DNA from: Oryzias latipes
Taxonomy: Eukaryota > Chordata > Actinopteri > Beloniformes > Adrianichthyidae
Assembly: GCF_002234675.1 (NCBI RefSeq)
Contig: NC_019859.2
Span: 28,329,973 to 28,393,972 of the forward strand
Direction: 5' to 3'
Length of the DNA stretch: 64,000 nucleotides
Numbering within the stretch: position 1 is the first letter of the stretch; every line of letters starts with the position of its first letter. A model generated the notes under the pieces. The model was not told where the DNA came from. It made no database searches and worked only from the letters and a program-made list of their open reading frames with translations. Of this stretch, positions 55,601-64,000 are shown piece by piece. Both the position numbers and the translations under genes were made by a program.

Positions 55601-57287
55601 TAAATAAAACGGAAGTCATTTAAGTTATTCTTTCTGTGCGGCCGGGTACCAAATGACCCACGGACAGGTACCGGTCCGCGGCCCGGGGGTTGGAGACCGC
55701 TGCTCTGACACACACACACATTGACACAGAAATGGGCACTAACATGGCAACACGCATGGAAATAAGCACACACAAACTTAGTGATGCTGCAAACCAGTTG
55801 TCAGACTCGCTCCATCACGTGAACACACTAATACAGGGGTCGGGAACCTATGGCTCGCGAGCCATATATGGCTCTTTTGATGGTCACATGTGGCTCGCAG
55901 ACAAATCTTTAATTATACTTTTTTTTTCATTAGACCAGTCCTTCTCGGGCGCGATGCGATGCCAGAAGCGCGCAGTCGTAGCGGTGCTTAGAGAGAAAAA
56001 TCTGCGCCAGCGCTATCAGTTTACTATTATCTATTATTTCACAGAGTTTGTACCACCTGGAAACCTGTGAATTGCCGTGCCTAAAACTGCGCCCTCCCGT
56101 CTCTGAGAAAGAGCGCGCAGTTGCGGGGACGGGATGTTAGAGGAAGAAAGCAGAGGGTGGGGGTGAGGTGTTGTGGGGACAGGCAGCAGGTGAATCGCGC
56201 AGGGATTGTAAATACGTAAAACCCGCTGCCCGTCACTCACTGCAGTGTGTGAGTGTTTGTTTGGTTCCATGTCTGTCTCACATCTACAGAAAATTCAGAC
56301 CTACGATCACGTTTAAAGTCTCAACGCCTGCATGAAGCAGAAACTCACCACGTATCAACCAGACTAGACCATCAGCAGAACTTCCACGAAAAATACTCAT
56401 CATTTATAAGCAACAGCATAACAATGTTATTAAAAAGAATCCACAGACTTATTGTCCTTTAAAAATGTTGAAATTAAATAAAATGCACACATTCATTTGT
56501 ATTTTTAGTTTTAAACATATTGTCGCGGACTGAGCGGCTGTTGGGCCGCGTTGAAAGTTCTGAAGTTCATTGAACGCATCTGATTGGCTCTCAGTTCTGT
56601 CGCTCAGCCTGTTATTAGGTAGTTTGGACCAATGGTGTTCAGCCATGGGCCAAATAAGGGAAATGGGAGGGCTGGAGCAGGAGGGGGGAATATAAAGTTG
56701 GGAGAAGCGCTCTCGTCTCGGCGGGAGAGATTCAGGAGTTGCTGAATTAATTTACGGCATTTGTTACAGCCTGCATTAACCAGAATAAAGAACCTTAAAA
56801 GAGGTTAAGTCTCAGTGTGGGAAAAGGACACTACATTATTGTATGGCTCTTTCGAAATTACATTTCAAAATATGTGGCGTTTATGGCTCTCTTGGCCAAA
56901 AAGGTTCCCGACCCCTGCACTAATACATACACGCACACTTACTTAGTGGCACATTTGTCAGGAGTTTCTCTGATTGGATGTCAAAGTCTTTCATATCTTA
57001 GCTAACATGTCTGCAGGCGTGAACCCTTTCATGCTGGTGTTTCAGAGAAAACCTTTTCAGCGCTGGCGTGAATTCCTTTGATGCCTACAAACCTTTGACC
57101 ACATGTTTATAAATCTCAACACACACACTTGTGGTCACAGACTGGGGGGGCTCTAACAGACTCTGGGGTCTCCACAGCCCGAGCTCAGATGGTTCCCATC
57201 AGCTGGTGTGAGATGCAGTGTCCACAGACGCACACCAAGGAGTTTCGCAAGGTGGCACGAGTCCAGCCCGAGTACCTGGAGGCGTGA
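49630..57287 (+). CDS. exosc1: Exosome component 1 (CSL4); 8 coding exons
   Basis: Coding exons: 49630-49657, 51491-51606, 51873-51947, 52702-52790, 52858-52891, 52957-53007, 53082-53166 and 57178-57287. They join in frame to 195 residues, the same length as human EXOSC1. The protein is a cap subunit of the nuclear and cytoplasmic RNA exosome, with no nuclease activity of its own. The N-terminal domain reads MSPTRLCVPG and includes GTGVYLRHGYIYSSLAGYV. The S1 RNA-binding domain spans ~66-147 (LLPDVGAIVTCK, INSRFAKVHILYVG, SFRPGDIVLAKV). The C-terminal part contains MVPISWCEMQCP and KEFRKVARVQPEYLEA. Intron 6 is only 74 bp and looks U12-type. Intron 7 is 4.0 kb and filled with DNA transposons. 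Confidence 0.97.
50209..50772 (-). mobile_element. hAT-like non-autonomous element (TGTCAAACTC family), copy 2
   Basis: In exosc1 intron 1, inverted relative to the other copies. The left side has GTGTCAAACTTAAGGCC and GGGCCAAATGTGGCCCTCC; the right side ends GAGTTTGACACCCCT. The interior matches 11608-12170 over most of its length. The target duplication is unclear. Confidence 0.78.
53008..53081 (+). other. exosc1: Probable U12-type intron of exosc1 (intron 6)
   Basis: The donor is GTG|GTATCCTTC. The branch motif CCTTAAC is at 53065-53071, with the branch adenosine at 53070, 11 nt from the intron end. The acceptor is CGCTAG|ATTTCT. There is no polypyrimidine tract. Confidence 0.88.
54012..55560. 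mobile_element. Nested element with inverted ends inside a hAT-like element
   Basis: Absent from the otherwise collinear copy at 27657-28687. The ends share an inverted GTGCACGA core and the exact block GAGTGTGAGGCCGAC (left) with its complement near the right end (55468-55482). The interior is CpG-rich with a poly(C) tract at about 54861. No transposase frame was found. The exact edges are uncertain by ~10 bp. Confidence 0.55.
55499..55548. repeat. Perfect 50-bp palindrome
   Basis: A spacerless palindrome centred on GTGCAC (55521-55526), with arms starting GAAGTTAACCGGAAG. It lies at the right end of the nested element. Confidence 0.95.
55834..56917. mobile_element. hAT-like non-autonomous element with perfect 8-bp duplication
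   Basis: The left end is CAGGGGTCGGGAACCTATGG and the right end GGTTCCCGACCCCTG, an inverted pair. Both flanks are the identical 8-mer CACTAATA (55826-55833 and 56918-56925). Subterminal TATGGCTC words repeat at both ends. The 1084-bp interior shares text with 820-1000. No transposase. It lies in exosc1 intron 7. Confidence 0.93.
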
Positions 57288-57340
57288 GGACCTTCCACCA
57301 CCCCCCTGCGCCTGGACCACACAACTACTGCCTTTTATAA

Positions 57341-57362
57341 AAAAAAAAAAAAAAAAAAAAAA
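57341..57362 (+). repeat. Poly(A) run in the exosc1 3' UTR region
   Basis: An uninterrupted A tract about 55 bp past the stop codon. Confidence 0.9.
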
Positions 57363-57737
57363 CACCCCGCCAAGGCAGTATCTTGTCCTGTGTGGAAACA
57401 GAACTCCATCTGCAGATGTCCAGAGGCCGTGGGCGGGGCTTCAGTCCTTCTTCTGCTGTCAGGATGAGGTTCCGCTCTCACTCTGGTTGCTTCTGCTGGA
57501 GGATAAAATGTTAAGGCTCGGATTTGAACATTTGCTCTGAATTCTGGGAGTGTGGTCGTGTCTGCTGGACTGTGTAGAAGAAGAGCGGTTCAGGAACAGA
57601 CGCTGATCCAGACTGCTTCTCCTGCAGGAAGCATCCGAGTGTTCCTGCTGATCTGCCCGCAGTGTTTTGTGAAGTTGGATGACTTTGGTTTGTGACTCCT
57701 GAGCGTCTGTCTGTCACTGTGGTCTTCTGGAACAGGA

Positions 57738-57743
57738 AATAAA
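57738..57743 (+). terminator. exosc1: Candidate exosc1 poly(A) signal
   Basis: AATAAA about 450 bp past the stop codon; position-based inference. Confidence 0.4.
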
Positions 57744-58184
57744 ACCAAACAGGATGTGAACATGAGGGTTCTTTCCTGAGCAGAAGCAGCTGAACAAAGC
57801 TGCTGAAAATGAATCCTGAAGGCCACCGGGATCTCCTGAGGTTCTCCTCAGCAGATCTGATGGATTTTTGCAGCCTTTTCTTACTGCATCTTCCATGAAG
57901 ACAAAGTGACTGAAGCAGTTTGATCTGCTGTTTTTGTTGCAGTTTGCTGAAGATTTTCACCTTTAGGATTTCTTATTTTTGTGTGGGAGAACTTCAGTCA
58001 CCAATGCGGTTGACTGAAAAAACTCAATTTAAAAAAAAAAAAAAAGTCCTTAAATTGCAATTTAGTTTTTTCATTAATAACTGCACTGAATTTAAAAAGT
58101 AGATAAGAAACTTGCACTTTCTCTAAAAATACATGTAATAACCATTCACTGTTAGGGAGAACTGGCCTGTGAGACGCCACCCAT
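57744..58184. other. Intergenic DNA downstream of exosc1
   Basis: A 149-codon minus-strand frame (57511-57960) overlaps the exosc1 3' UTR region and resembles no known protein. No gene is supported. Confidence 0.4.
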
Positions 58185-58640
58185 AGACAATGGCTCCAAC
58201 CCAAATGACGTCAATACGGGCGCCACCATTTTGGAGCCGGTCGACGTCAGTTAGCAGTGATTGGACCGAGTTAGTCTGAGTGAACGTTTCTATGGCAACC
58301 ACTTGTCAACCAGGGGTAAGGGTGAGGAAGTCCACACCCCATACCATTTGAAACTGGGCTTGGGAGAATCTGTCTGACGTGGAGATCAGATGTACTGCAT
58401 ACTTTTCATTGAGCCATCTGATTGGTCAGTTTATAACTTGCAACAAAGACCAAGATATCCCAAAGAAATTTAGAAATATCAGGAACATGTTAAAAAAAGT
58501 TATCAGAGCAAGAACAGTTATTCTGTCGAATAGAATGACTGATTAATAACTGTTCATTTCTCTGCAGAAGTCTGTGGGATTTTATCACTGGGTACTTCCT
58601 ATTCAGAATGCGAGGAGGAAGGGTTCACTCTGTTAAGTTC
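58185..58640 (+). repeat. Dispersed repeat family B, copy 2
   Basis: Collinear with 6640-7135 (AGAATCTGTCTGACG, GCCATCTGATTGGTCAGTTT, AACATGTTAAAAAAAGT, GGGTACTTCCTA). Confidence 0.65.
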
Positions 58641-59197
58641 TCATGTACAGTCAAGGGTAGTGAAGACAAGTTTGGTTTGACAAAGAAAACTTAAACACTG
58701 AATAAATCTTTGAATGTCCAAGGAACGACATTTAGATGAACAACAGGATGGACACCAACAGTCTCAACACCCAAATAAGCCTCTAGAGTCACAGGATTCT
58801 TCAGATGAGCTGCAGATGCTTTCTGTTCACAGCTGGAACTTCTACAACGGAAAAATCGGAGAAAGTTCTTTCTAATTTCTCCCAAGATATTAAAGGCCCT
58901 ATAACATGCTCTTTCTTAAGCCTTTCAGAATAGACTAAATATGAGAATATTACCTTTGGCACACAAAACGATAAAAAGTTATTTTCACAGCTCATTTTCT
59001 ACCCAAAAGTAAGACGACTCGATCTCTGAGGCTCCGCCTTTTGCTCTTTCTCCATTTAATAAATTCATTTCATTTCAGACTGAGAAGCAGTCCATAAAAG
59101 AAGACAGACAAACAGAACATTCAAAAAGAGAACCACAATTTACAGCCATTTAAACAGAGTGTAATCTCTGTACCCAGTGCTTTCTCAAGGCAGAGGT

Positions 59198-60420
59198 CTA
59201 GCGGCATGAGCTTCTTCTGGGATCAGTCAGAAACTTTATAATTACATTTTTAGACTTGTCCAGGCGCTCCATGAGGCTGTAGGTAAGATGCCGTAGTAGT
59301 GCCTCACAGGTGGAGATGTGAGCATCCACAAACAGCTGACTGGCTCTGTACCACCACTGTAGCAGAAGCCTAAAGGCCTCATTATGGGCCACTATGAATC
59401 TACAGAATGTCCACGTCCATAATTCCACCACAGAGGAGCCGTATACAGTGGAGTGCAGTAATCTCTGAACAATGAACACTTCCCTTGGAGAGAACACATA
59501 CTGAATTTTCCCATCAGCATATCTGTTGAGCATAGAGTTTACAATATTGTCTCTGGATATCTCTGTCATCCCACCAATCATCGGTAATAAAATGATTGAA
59601 GTTTGTACCAAAGGCCGTCCACAAAGCTTAAAAATGGGAAAGTTTACATTTTTGTCGTCTTTGGTCCTAATAATCACTATTTAGCTTTTAGAAGGATTTT
59701 AATTAATATCAAAGTCTCTGCCATAGTCAGAGCAAACTTCTAAAAGTTTTTGCATCCCAGCACTGTCCTGGCTAAAAATGACAAGGTCATCAGCGTACCT
59801 GAGATGGTTAAAAACCTGACATCCATCAACACGTCCAGTTTTGCACAGATTTAACTCAGTAGAAAAATCATCAATATATACTCTCTTCCACTTTCGGCTT
59901 CTCCCATCAGGGGTCGCCACAGCGAACGAGTCGCATGGTAAATTTGGCAATGTTTTATGCCGGATGCCCTTCCTGACGCAACCTTCTCAAGCCGGGCTTG
60001 GAACCAGCAGAGGTAGAGAAGGGAACAGGGAGCAGCCTGGAGTCGAATCCGGGTTTCACGGACGGAAGGCGCCGCAAACCAGCATGAGCTAAACTGGCTC
60101 CCAAAAAATCATCAATATATACACTGAATAAAAATGGAGAAACCCTCCCTGTTGAACACCATTGCTTACATTTACTGACGTCAGCCTAGATAGAGCCGGC
60201 CTCGGCAGTGTCTGAAAACAAACATCCAAACTTTTGTAAAGATGGATGTGAATATTTTGCATATAAAAAGAAAACATGTCAGTAACCACTAGCTCCGTGG
60301 AGAATGTAGGGGTGTGTGTGCTAGCCTGGGGGTGGTGCTGGCAGCATAGACCCTCCCTGGAAGGGGCTGTTCTCACTGGTCTACGTCACAATGTGAGAAA
60401 CCGCTTGTTTTTGAAGGTTG
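59198..60420 (-). mobile_element. Non-LTR retrotransposon reverse-transcriptase relic
   Basis: On the minus strand three blocks follow in order. NGVQQGG is near 60150-60170. The catalytic YADDLVIFS sits within the frame at 59699-59950. A 159-codon C-terminal stretch is at 59198-59677, with RYADGKIQYVFSPREVF, LQWWYRASQLFVDAH and ALLRHLTYSLMERLD. A SINE interrupts the block between the first two motifs. Stops and shifts make it inactive. The clade is not assigned. Confidence 0.8.
59882..60103 (+). repeat. SINE-like repeat, copy 2, with 19-bp target duplication
   Basis: Same family as 2645-2860. It is flanked by the identical 19-mer AAAAATCATCAATATATAC at 59863-59881 and 60104-60122, which proves retroposition into the older LINE. 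Confidence 0.93.
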
Positions 60421-60479
60421 GGAGGGGCTGACGCTCAGAAATGCATGAATGGATCAAAATAAAGAAATTGTGAAGTACT

Positions 60480-60795
60480 GAAATGTTAACATGACACAGA
60501 TTTTTTCATACAAATTTTAATTGTAATGATGCCGTTTTTAGGCCAAAATCACAAAAACCTGTGTTGTTTTCTAGGACATAGAGTGGCAGGAGTTCATCAG
60601 AAATTTGCCTCAGAGTTGTGGGACGGACCGTTGGCACAGAGCATGCCTGCCGCCACATCCTGCCATCCATATACGCCTTGTCCCACTAGCTTACAGCCCC
60701 TCACAACCCCAACATCACATTAGCAGTGCCACAAAAACGTCAAGCAAAACTGTACAGTTCTGAGCCAGGAGGCAGCTCAGAGGAGGAAAACAAAA
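60480..60795 (+). repeat. Dispersed repeat family C, copy
   Basis: Shares ordered blocks with 42790-43030 (see that entry). It is followed directly by SINE copy 3. Confidence 0.5.
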
Positions 60796-60800
60796 ACATT

Positions 60801-61001
60801 CATGGTAAATGGAGCATGCTTGTATAGCGCTTTACTACCTCCTTAGAAAGATTCACGGTCCCTTTCACCCTCACTCACACACATTCACACACTGATGGCA
60901 CCGGAACCAACCAATGACCACCAGGAGCAGTGTGGTGCTCACTGTCTTGCCCAAGGACACGCCGACACATGGGTGAGTAGGGCGGGAACCGCACCTGCCA
61001 T
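60801..61001 (-). repeat. tRNA-derived SINE, copy 3
   Basis: Inverted, diverged copy of 7239-7478. The minus strand reads GTGTCCTTGGGCAAGACAGT and a tail with AAGCGCTATACAAGCATGC. The tRNA-like head is decayed. Confidence 0.75.
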
Positions 61002-61119
61002 GATACATGGCTATAAAAATCTGAGATTCAGAAGAACTATAAAAAAGGAAATGCATCAATTGATGTGATGTGCATTCTATTATAAAAAAAAAATTGAAAG
61101 TCAACTTTATCATGTAAGG

Positions 61120-61547
61120 CAGGGGGGTCAAACTCATTTTCACCGAGGGCCACATCAGCATAGTGGCTGTCCTCAAAGGGCCAGATATAACTGATACATG
61201 TAACTAAATGTGATGAAAAATAAATGTAACTAATACTTAATGTTAAATTACTCATTTATTTATTATGACTTTTTAAAGTGACAAATACAGTTGCATAGAA
61301 AACATGTTTGCTTGTTACTTTAGCATAAATCCTTTTAAATTATTCTGTCAGGTTAGTTATATGAACAGTGTTTAAGTCCTAATGTAAAGCTGCCCAATCC
61401 GATATCATTTCGATTCCCCCTAGGTATGAATAAATACACACCAATTTTTTATTTTAAGAAATTAAAAACTCTAATGCTCTCACGGGCCACATAAAATGAC
61501 ATGGAGGGCCACATTTGGCCCCTCGGGCCTCGAGTTTGACACGTGTG
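61120..61547 (+). mobile_element. hAT-like non-autonomous element (TGTCAAACTC family), copy 3
   Basis: The left end is CAGGGGGGTCAAACTC and the right end GAGTTTGACACGTGTG. The flanking 8-mers ATGTAAGG and ATGTAAAC agree at 6 of 8. It is shorter than copy 1 and has a small unique piece at about 61345-61430. Confidence 0.8.
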
Positions 61548-61713
61548 ATGTAAACAGTCCATCATGGAAGGAAGTTCAAAGTGGTGCCATGGCTTCTAAA
61601 CCTTTGTTTCCAAAATGGGCTAAAGTCATCACCAAGCCCCTGACTGAAATATTTTTGTTCCAAAGTCTGAAAAAAATTGTAAGAAGAAACTTTTTTGGGG
61701 TAATTGGTAAAAC

Positions 61714-61719
61714 TTTATT
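61714..61719 (-). terminator. knop1: Candidate knop1 poly(A) signal
   Basis: AATAAA on the minus strand, 86 bp past the knop1 stop codon, which would give a very short 3' UTR. Confidence 0.5.
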
Positions 61720-61804
61720 AAAACAACAGCTCAAAGAGAAGTGTCCCCCTCAACCCCGTGCTGAGGATGAGCAAACTTCGGGTAAATCACGAGGTCTGAT
61801 CCGA

Positions 61805-62348
61805 TCAGTCATCGAAGCGGACTGATCGGCGTGCACTGATGTCAATGGAGAACTTTTTATTGGAAGCCGGTGTGAAGCCAAGTCCCACTCCCCTTTTGTT
61901 AAAGTCCATCCTACGCAGCTGGGCCCGTTCAAACTCTCCCATCAGGCCTTGCTGCAGCTGGCTCTGCTCTTTCTGCCCCATCGCCATGTTGGCCGATCCA
62001 GAACTAGCTCCAAAAGTCTTGACACCCTTTTTGAGGCCGCCCATGAGCCGCAGGAACTTCTGTTGCTGCTGGGAGTTGTCAAAGTGTGCAGTGCTCCACT
62101 GTCCCAGCTCCTGCACGCACAAACACAAAAGGGCGGGGCTTAACACTTCACCTGTCTGCAGACGAGACTGATGCATCATGGGAACACGGTAAAAAAAATT
62201 ATCCTAAAAATTTCACCAACAAATTAAGAAAAACGAGAACTGTTCCACTCGCGCTATAAAAAGTCTAAAGGGGTGCTGAAAAAAGCCCCACACTGACCGT
62301 GGGTTGGGACGCCTTTTCAACCTCCATCTGCAAGGCTCGCCTTCTTTC
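61805..62348 (-). CDS. knop1: Lysine-rich nucleolar protein 1, C-terminal exons (partial)
   Basis: Two coding exons on the minus strand: 62298-62348 (ERRRALQMEVEKASQPT) and 61805-62110. The acceptor is GTGCAG|GAGCTG and the donor ACG|GTCAGT. The last exon encodes 101 residues that match the KNOP1 C-terminus. It has GQWSTAHFDN, KFLRLMGGLKKG and NMAMGQKEQSQLQQGL, then GVGLGFTPASNKKFSIDISA and the acidic end FDD. KNOP1 is a nucleolar protein of poorly known function that binds ZNF106. The long lysine-rich N-terminal part is not visible and must lie beyond the right edge, so the gene is incomplete here, not truncated in the genome. Confidence 0.9.
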
Positions 62349-63217
62349 CTGAAACAAACAGAACCAACACCTGAGATCATGAAGGCAAACCTGTCTGGGT
62401 TGTTCCCAGCACTATGAAGTCAGATCAGCTGGTTTATACAACTCTGCTTTTTCTTTCAAAACATGAAACCAAAACTTTCCGTTTCCTCTGGATCCTTTCT
62501 GTTTCAGCAGCTGAGGTCTTTTGTGATGAATGCATTTTGTTTATTTGTAGAAAAATGGTGTAAACTCATTGCACTTTCCATGACTAAAGGAATCAGCAGC
62601 TAACAAAGCTGGTTAGCTTGTTAGCATTCCAACCATAGCCGACAGGAGAACAATTGATGTAGTTGCTGGCTACATAAAGCTTGACCTGTACGGACGCTGC
62701 AGGTTCTTGGGTTGTCCGGACCCGTTGAGGGTCATAGAGAGGAGCAGCTGCATCTTAAGGGAAGTGCAGTTGTGTCTTGCAGTTCCCTTCATGCGGCCAC
62801 CTGAAGGAATATCTAGAATATGGAACGTACCATTGTCATGCGTGTGTTATGGTGAAATGCTTGTAAAGATAATGTAAGTTAGATGCACTTGTGATGCATG
62901 GGTGATGCTGTCCCATGGTGCCCTAATGCTGCTCTCTTAGTAACTACGGTAGTAAGATGGCTCCTTACTGACTGCACGCACAGGATGTACAGGTGATGCT
63001 TGATTGCCCATAGGACCTGTAGGATGCCCACACAAACTATGCTCCGATTGTCACATTTCCTCATTTCTAACAGTCTGGATGCAAGCATAGAGCATGCAAG
63101 CGGAGCGCCAGGAGCACACTTGACCAGCTCTCAGAAAACACCAACAGGCTCCTTGCACCGGGTTTGAAAAAAGGAAAAATCAAAACAACGAGCAAAATGT
63201 TTATCTTTACATTATGT
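62349..63217 (-). other. knop1: knop1 intron sequence
   Basis: No further knop1 exon is recognisable. There is no clear repeat except short low-complexity runs. Confidence 0.45.
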
Positions 63218-63992
63218 CAGTGACGTGCAGTCAGGAGAGGCAGTGCCTCACCTGTCATGGGAAGAAAAGAGAAAAAATAAATTCAATTATTATATTTAAT
63301 CAGTAATTTGTGCTTTGCAGTCATTTTCCATTTAAATGTACCATTTTTGGGTGTTTTTTCTTTTCAAAATCGCTGAATTTCCGCATTTGCCGTTCAGATA
63401 CTAAGAAGTGACGTGCGATGAGGCACCAGCACGCTGAGCCTCACCTTGGATTGCGCAATACCTATGCAGTCAGACAGTACTGCTGTCTCTCTGTGTGTCG
63501 GTTCAATCACTTGTACTATATGAGCTGAGTTTACATAATTTAGCAGATGTATATGATGTACAGTGTTTGTTTTTATAAATAACTGCATGTGAGGGACGTG
63601 TTTCTTGTGCCGAGCGCTAAACGCCGGGGGAAAAGCCGCTGGGTGAGGCCAGACATTCTCGTGCCTCATGTTAGGGGGCGCCGGTGAGCCCTGAGATTAT
63701 GACGCTAAAAATAATAGAAGAAGTGATAGCAAGCGGCAAGTCATTTTCTTCAGAAGGAGCGGCGTATGGACTTTATTTACAAGTAAAGGTAAGATGATAA
63801 TAACGTTTGTGCTTTTTCTATGCTGCAGTTTGTATATGAAAAAAAAAACACGTTGAAATGATATTTTAAACAAAACACGTTAACTGTTGTCAATTAAATG
63901 GTGAATAAGTTACTCAGTATGGTTCATATGTTTGTAAATCTGACTGATGACGTCAGTGCCTCACCAGCCATTAACCTCACCGCACGTCACTG
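63218..63992 (+). mobile_element. hAT-like element (CAGTGACGTGCG family), copy 2
   Basis: The left end is CAGTGACGTGCAGTCAGG and the right end CCTCACCGCACGTCACTG. The flanking 8-mers CATTATGT and CATTTTGT agree at 7 of 8. A second left-type end (AGTGACGTGCGATGAGGC) starts near 63407, suggesting a nested or compound copy. Confidence 0.82.
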
Positions 63993-64000
63993 CATTTTGT

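Larger units (their letters stand above)
53628..55702. mobile_element. hAT-like element (GGACCGGT family), copy 2, with nested insertion
   Basis: The left part (ACGCCGCGGACCGGTATGAC) and right part (ACCGGTCCGCGGCCCGGG) match the element at 27657-28687. So does the interior CTCCTCTTCTGTCTCCTGGC. The flanking 8-mers TGCTGACA and CTCTGACA agree at 6 of 8. About 1.55 kb of foreign sequence interrupts it. It lies in exosc1 intron 7. Confidence 0.75.

Noticed and set aside
57511-57960. 149-codon minus-strand frame near the exosc1 3' end
   Set aside because: It is antisense to the likely exosc1 3' UTR, with no conserved motif or splice context.

Overview
This is a stretch of vertebrate nuclear DNA, almost certainly from a ray-finned fish. 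It holds multi-exon genes with GT-AG introns, CpG-rich promoters and a dense mix of teleost-type transposons. The dispersed repeats recall medaka-like (Oryzias) and related percomorph genomes, but the species cannot be fixed from sequence alone. There are no bacterial-type operons, CRISPR arrays, rRNA genes or intact tRNA genes.

Five host genes can be rebuilt exon by exon. golga7b (6398-9063, minus) is a palmitoylation-complex accessory protein. zfyve27/protrudin (18180-23943, minus, with a probable non-coding first exon near 26.3-26.6 kb) is an ER-shaping FYVE protein. pi4k2a (38880-44705, minus) is a type II phosphatidylinositol 4-kinase. exosc1 (49630-57287, plus) is the CSL4 cap subunit of the RNA exosome. 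The last two coding exons of knop1 (61805-62348, minus) continue past the right edge. The order and relative strands of exosc1, pi4k2a, zfyve27 and golga7b match human 10q24, so this is an ancient syntenic block. SFRP5, AVPI1 and MARVELD1, which interleave in human, were not seen. KNOP1 lies on human chromosome 16, so its place here is a lineage-specific junction.

The rest is intergenic and intronic DNA filled with mobile elements. There are several hAT-like non-autonomous elements with 8-bp target duplications, five copies of a ~200-bp MITE, and tRNA-type and other SINEs. LINE relics of L1-like, L2-like, RTE-like and unassigned types are present, as is a solo LTR with a perfect 5-bp duplication. 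A foldback element has minisatellite arms, and a decayed Crypton-type tyrosine recombinase lies near 29.2-30.2 kb. Nested insertions are common: a SINE inside a LINE, a second element inside a hAT-like element, and a MITE inside a hAT-like element.

The host genes are not a pathway, although PI4K2A, protrudin and GOLGA7B all act on endomembranes. The most checkable gene-level oddities are two U12-type (minor spliceosome) introns, in exosc1 and golga7b, a GC-AG intron in pi4k2a, and a substituted FFAT core in protrudin. I found no convincing new multi-gene system. The Crypton fossil, the foldback element and a 50-bp perfect palindrome are the most unusual non-genic structures.
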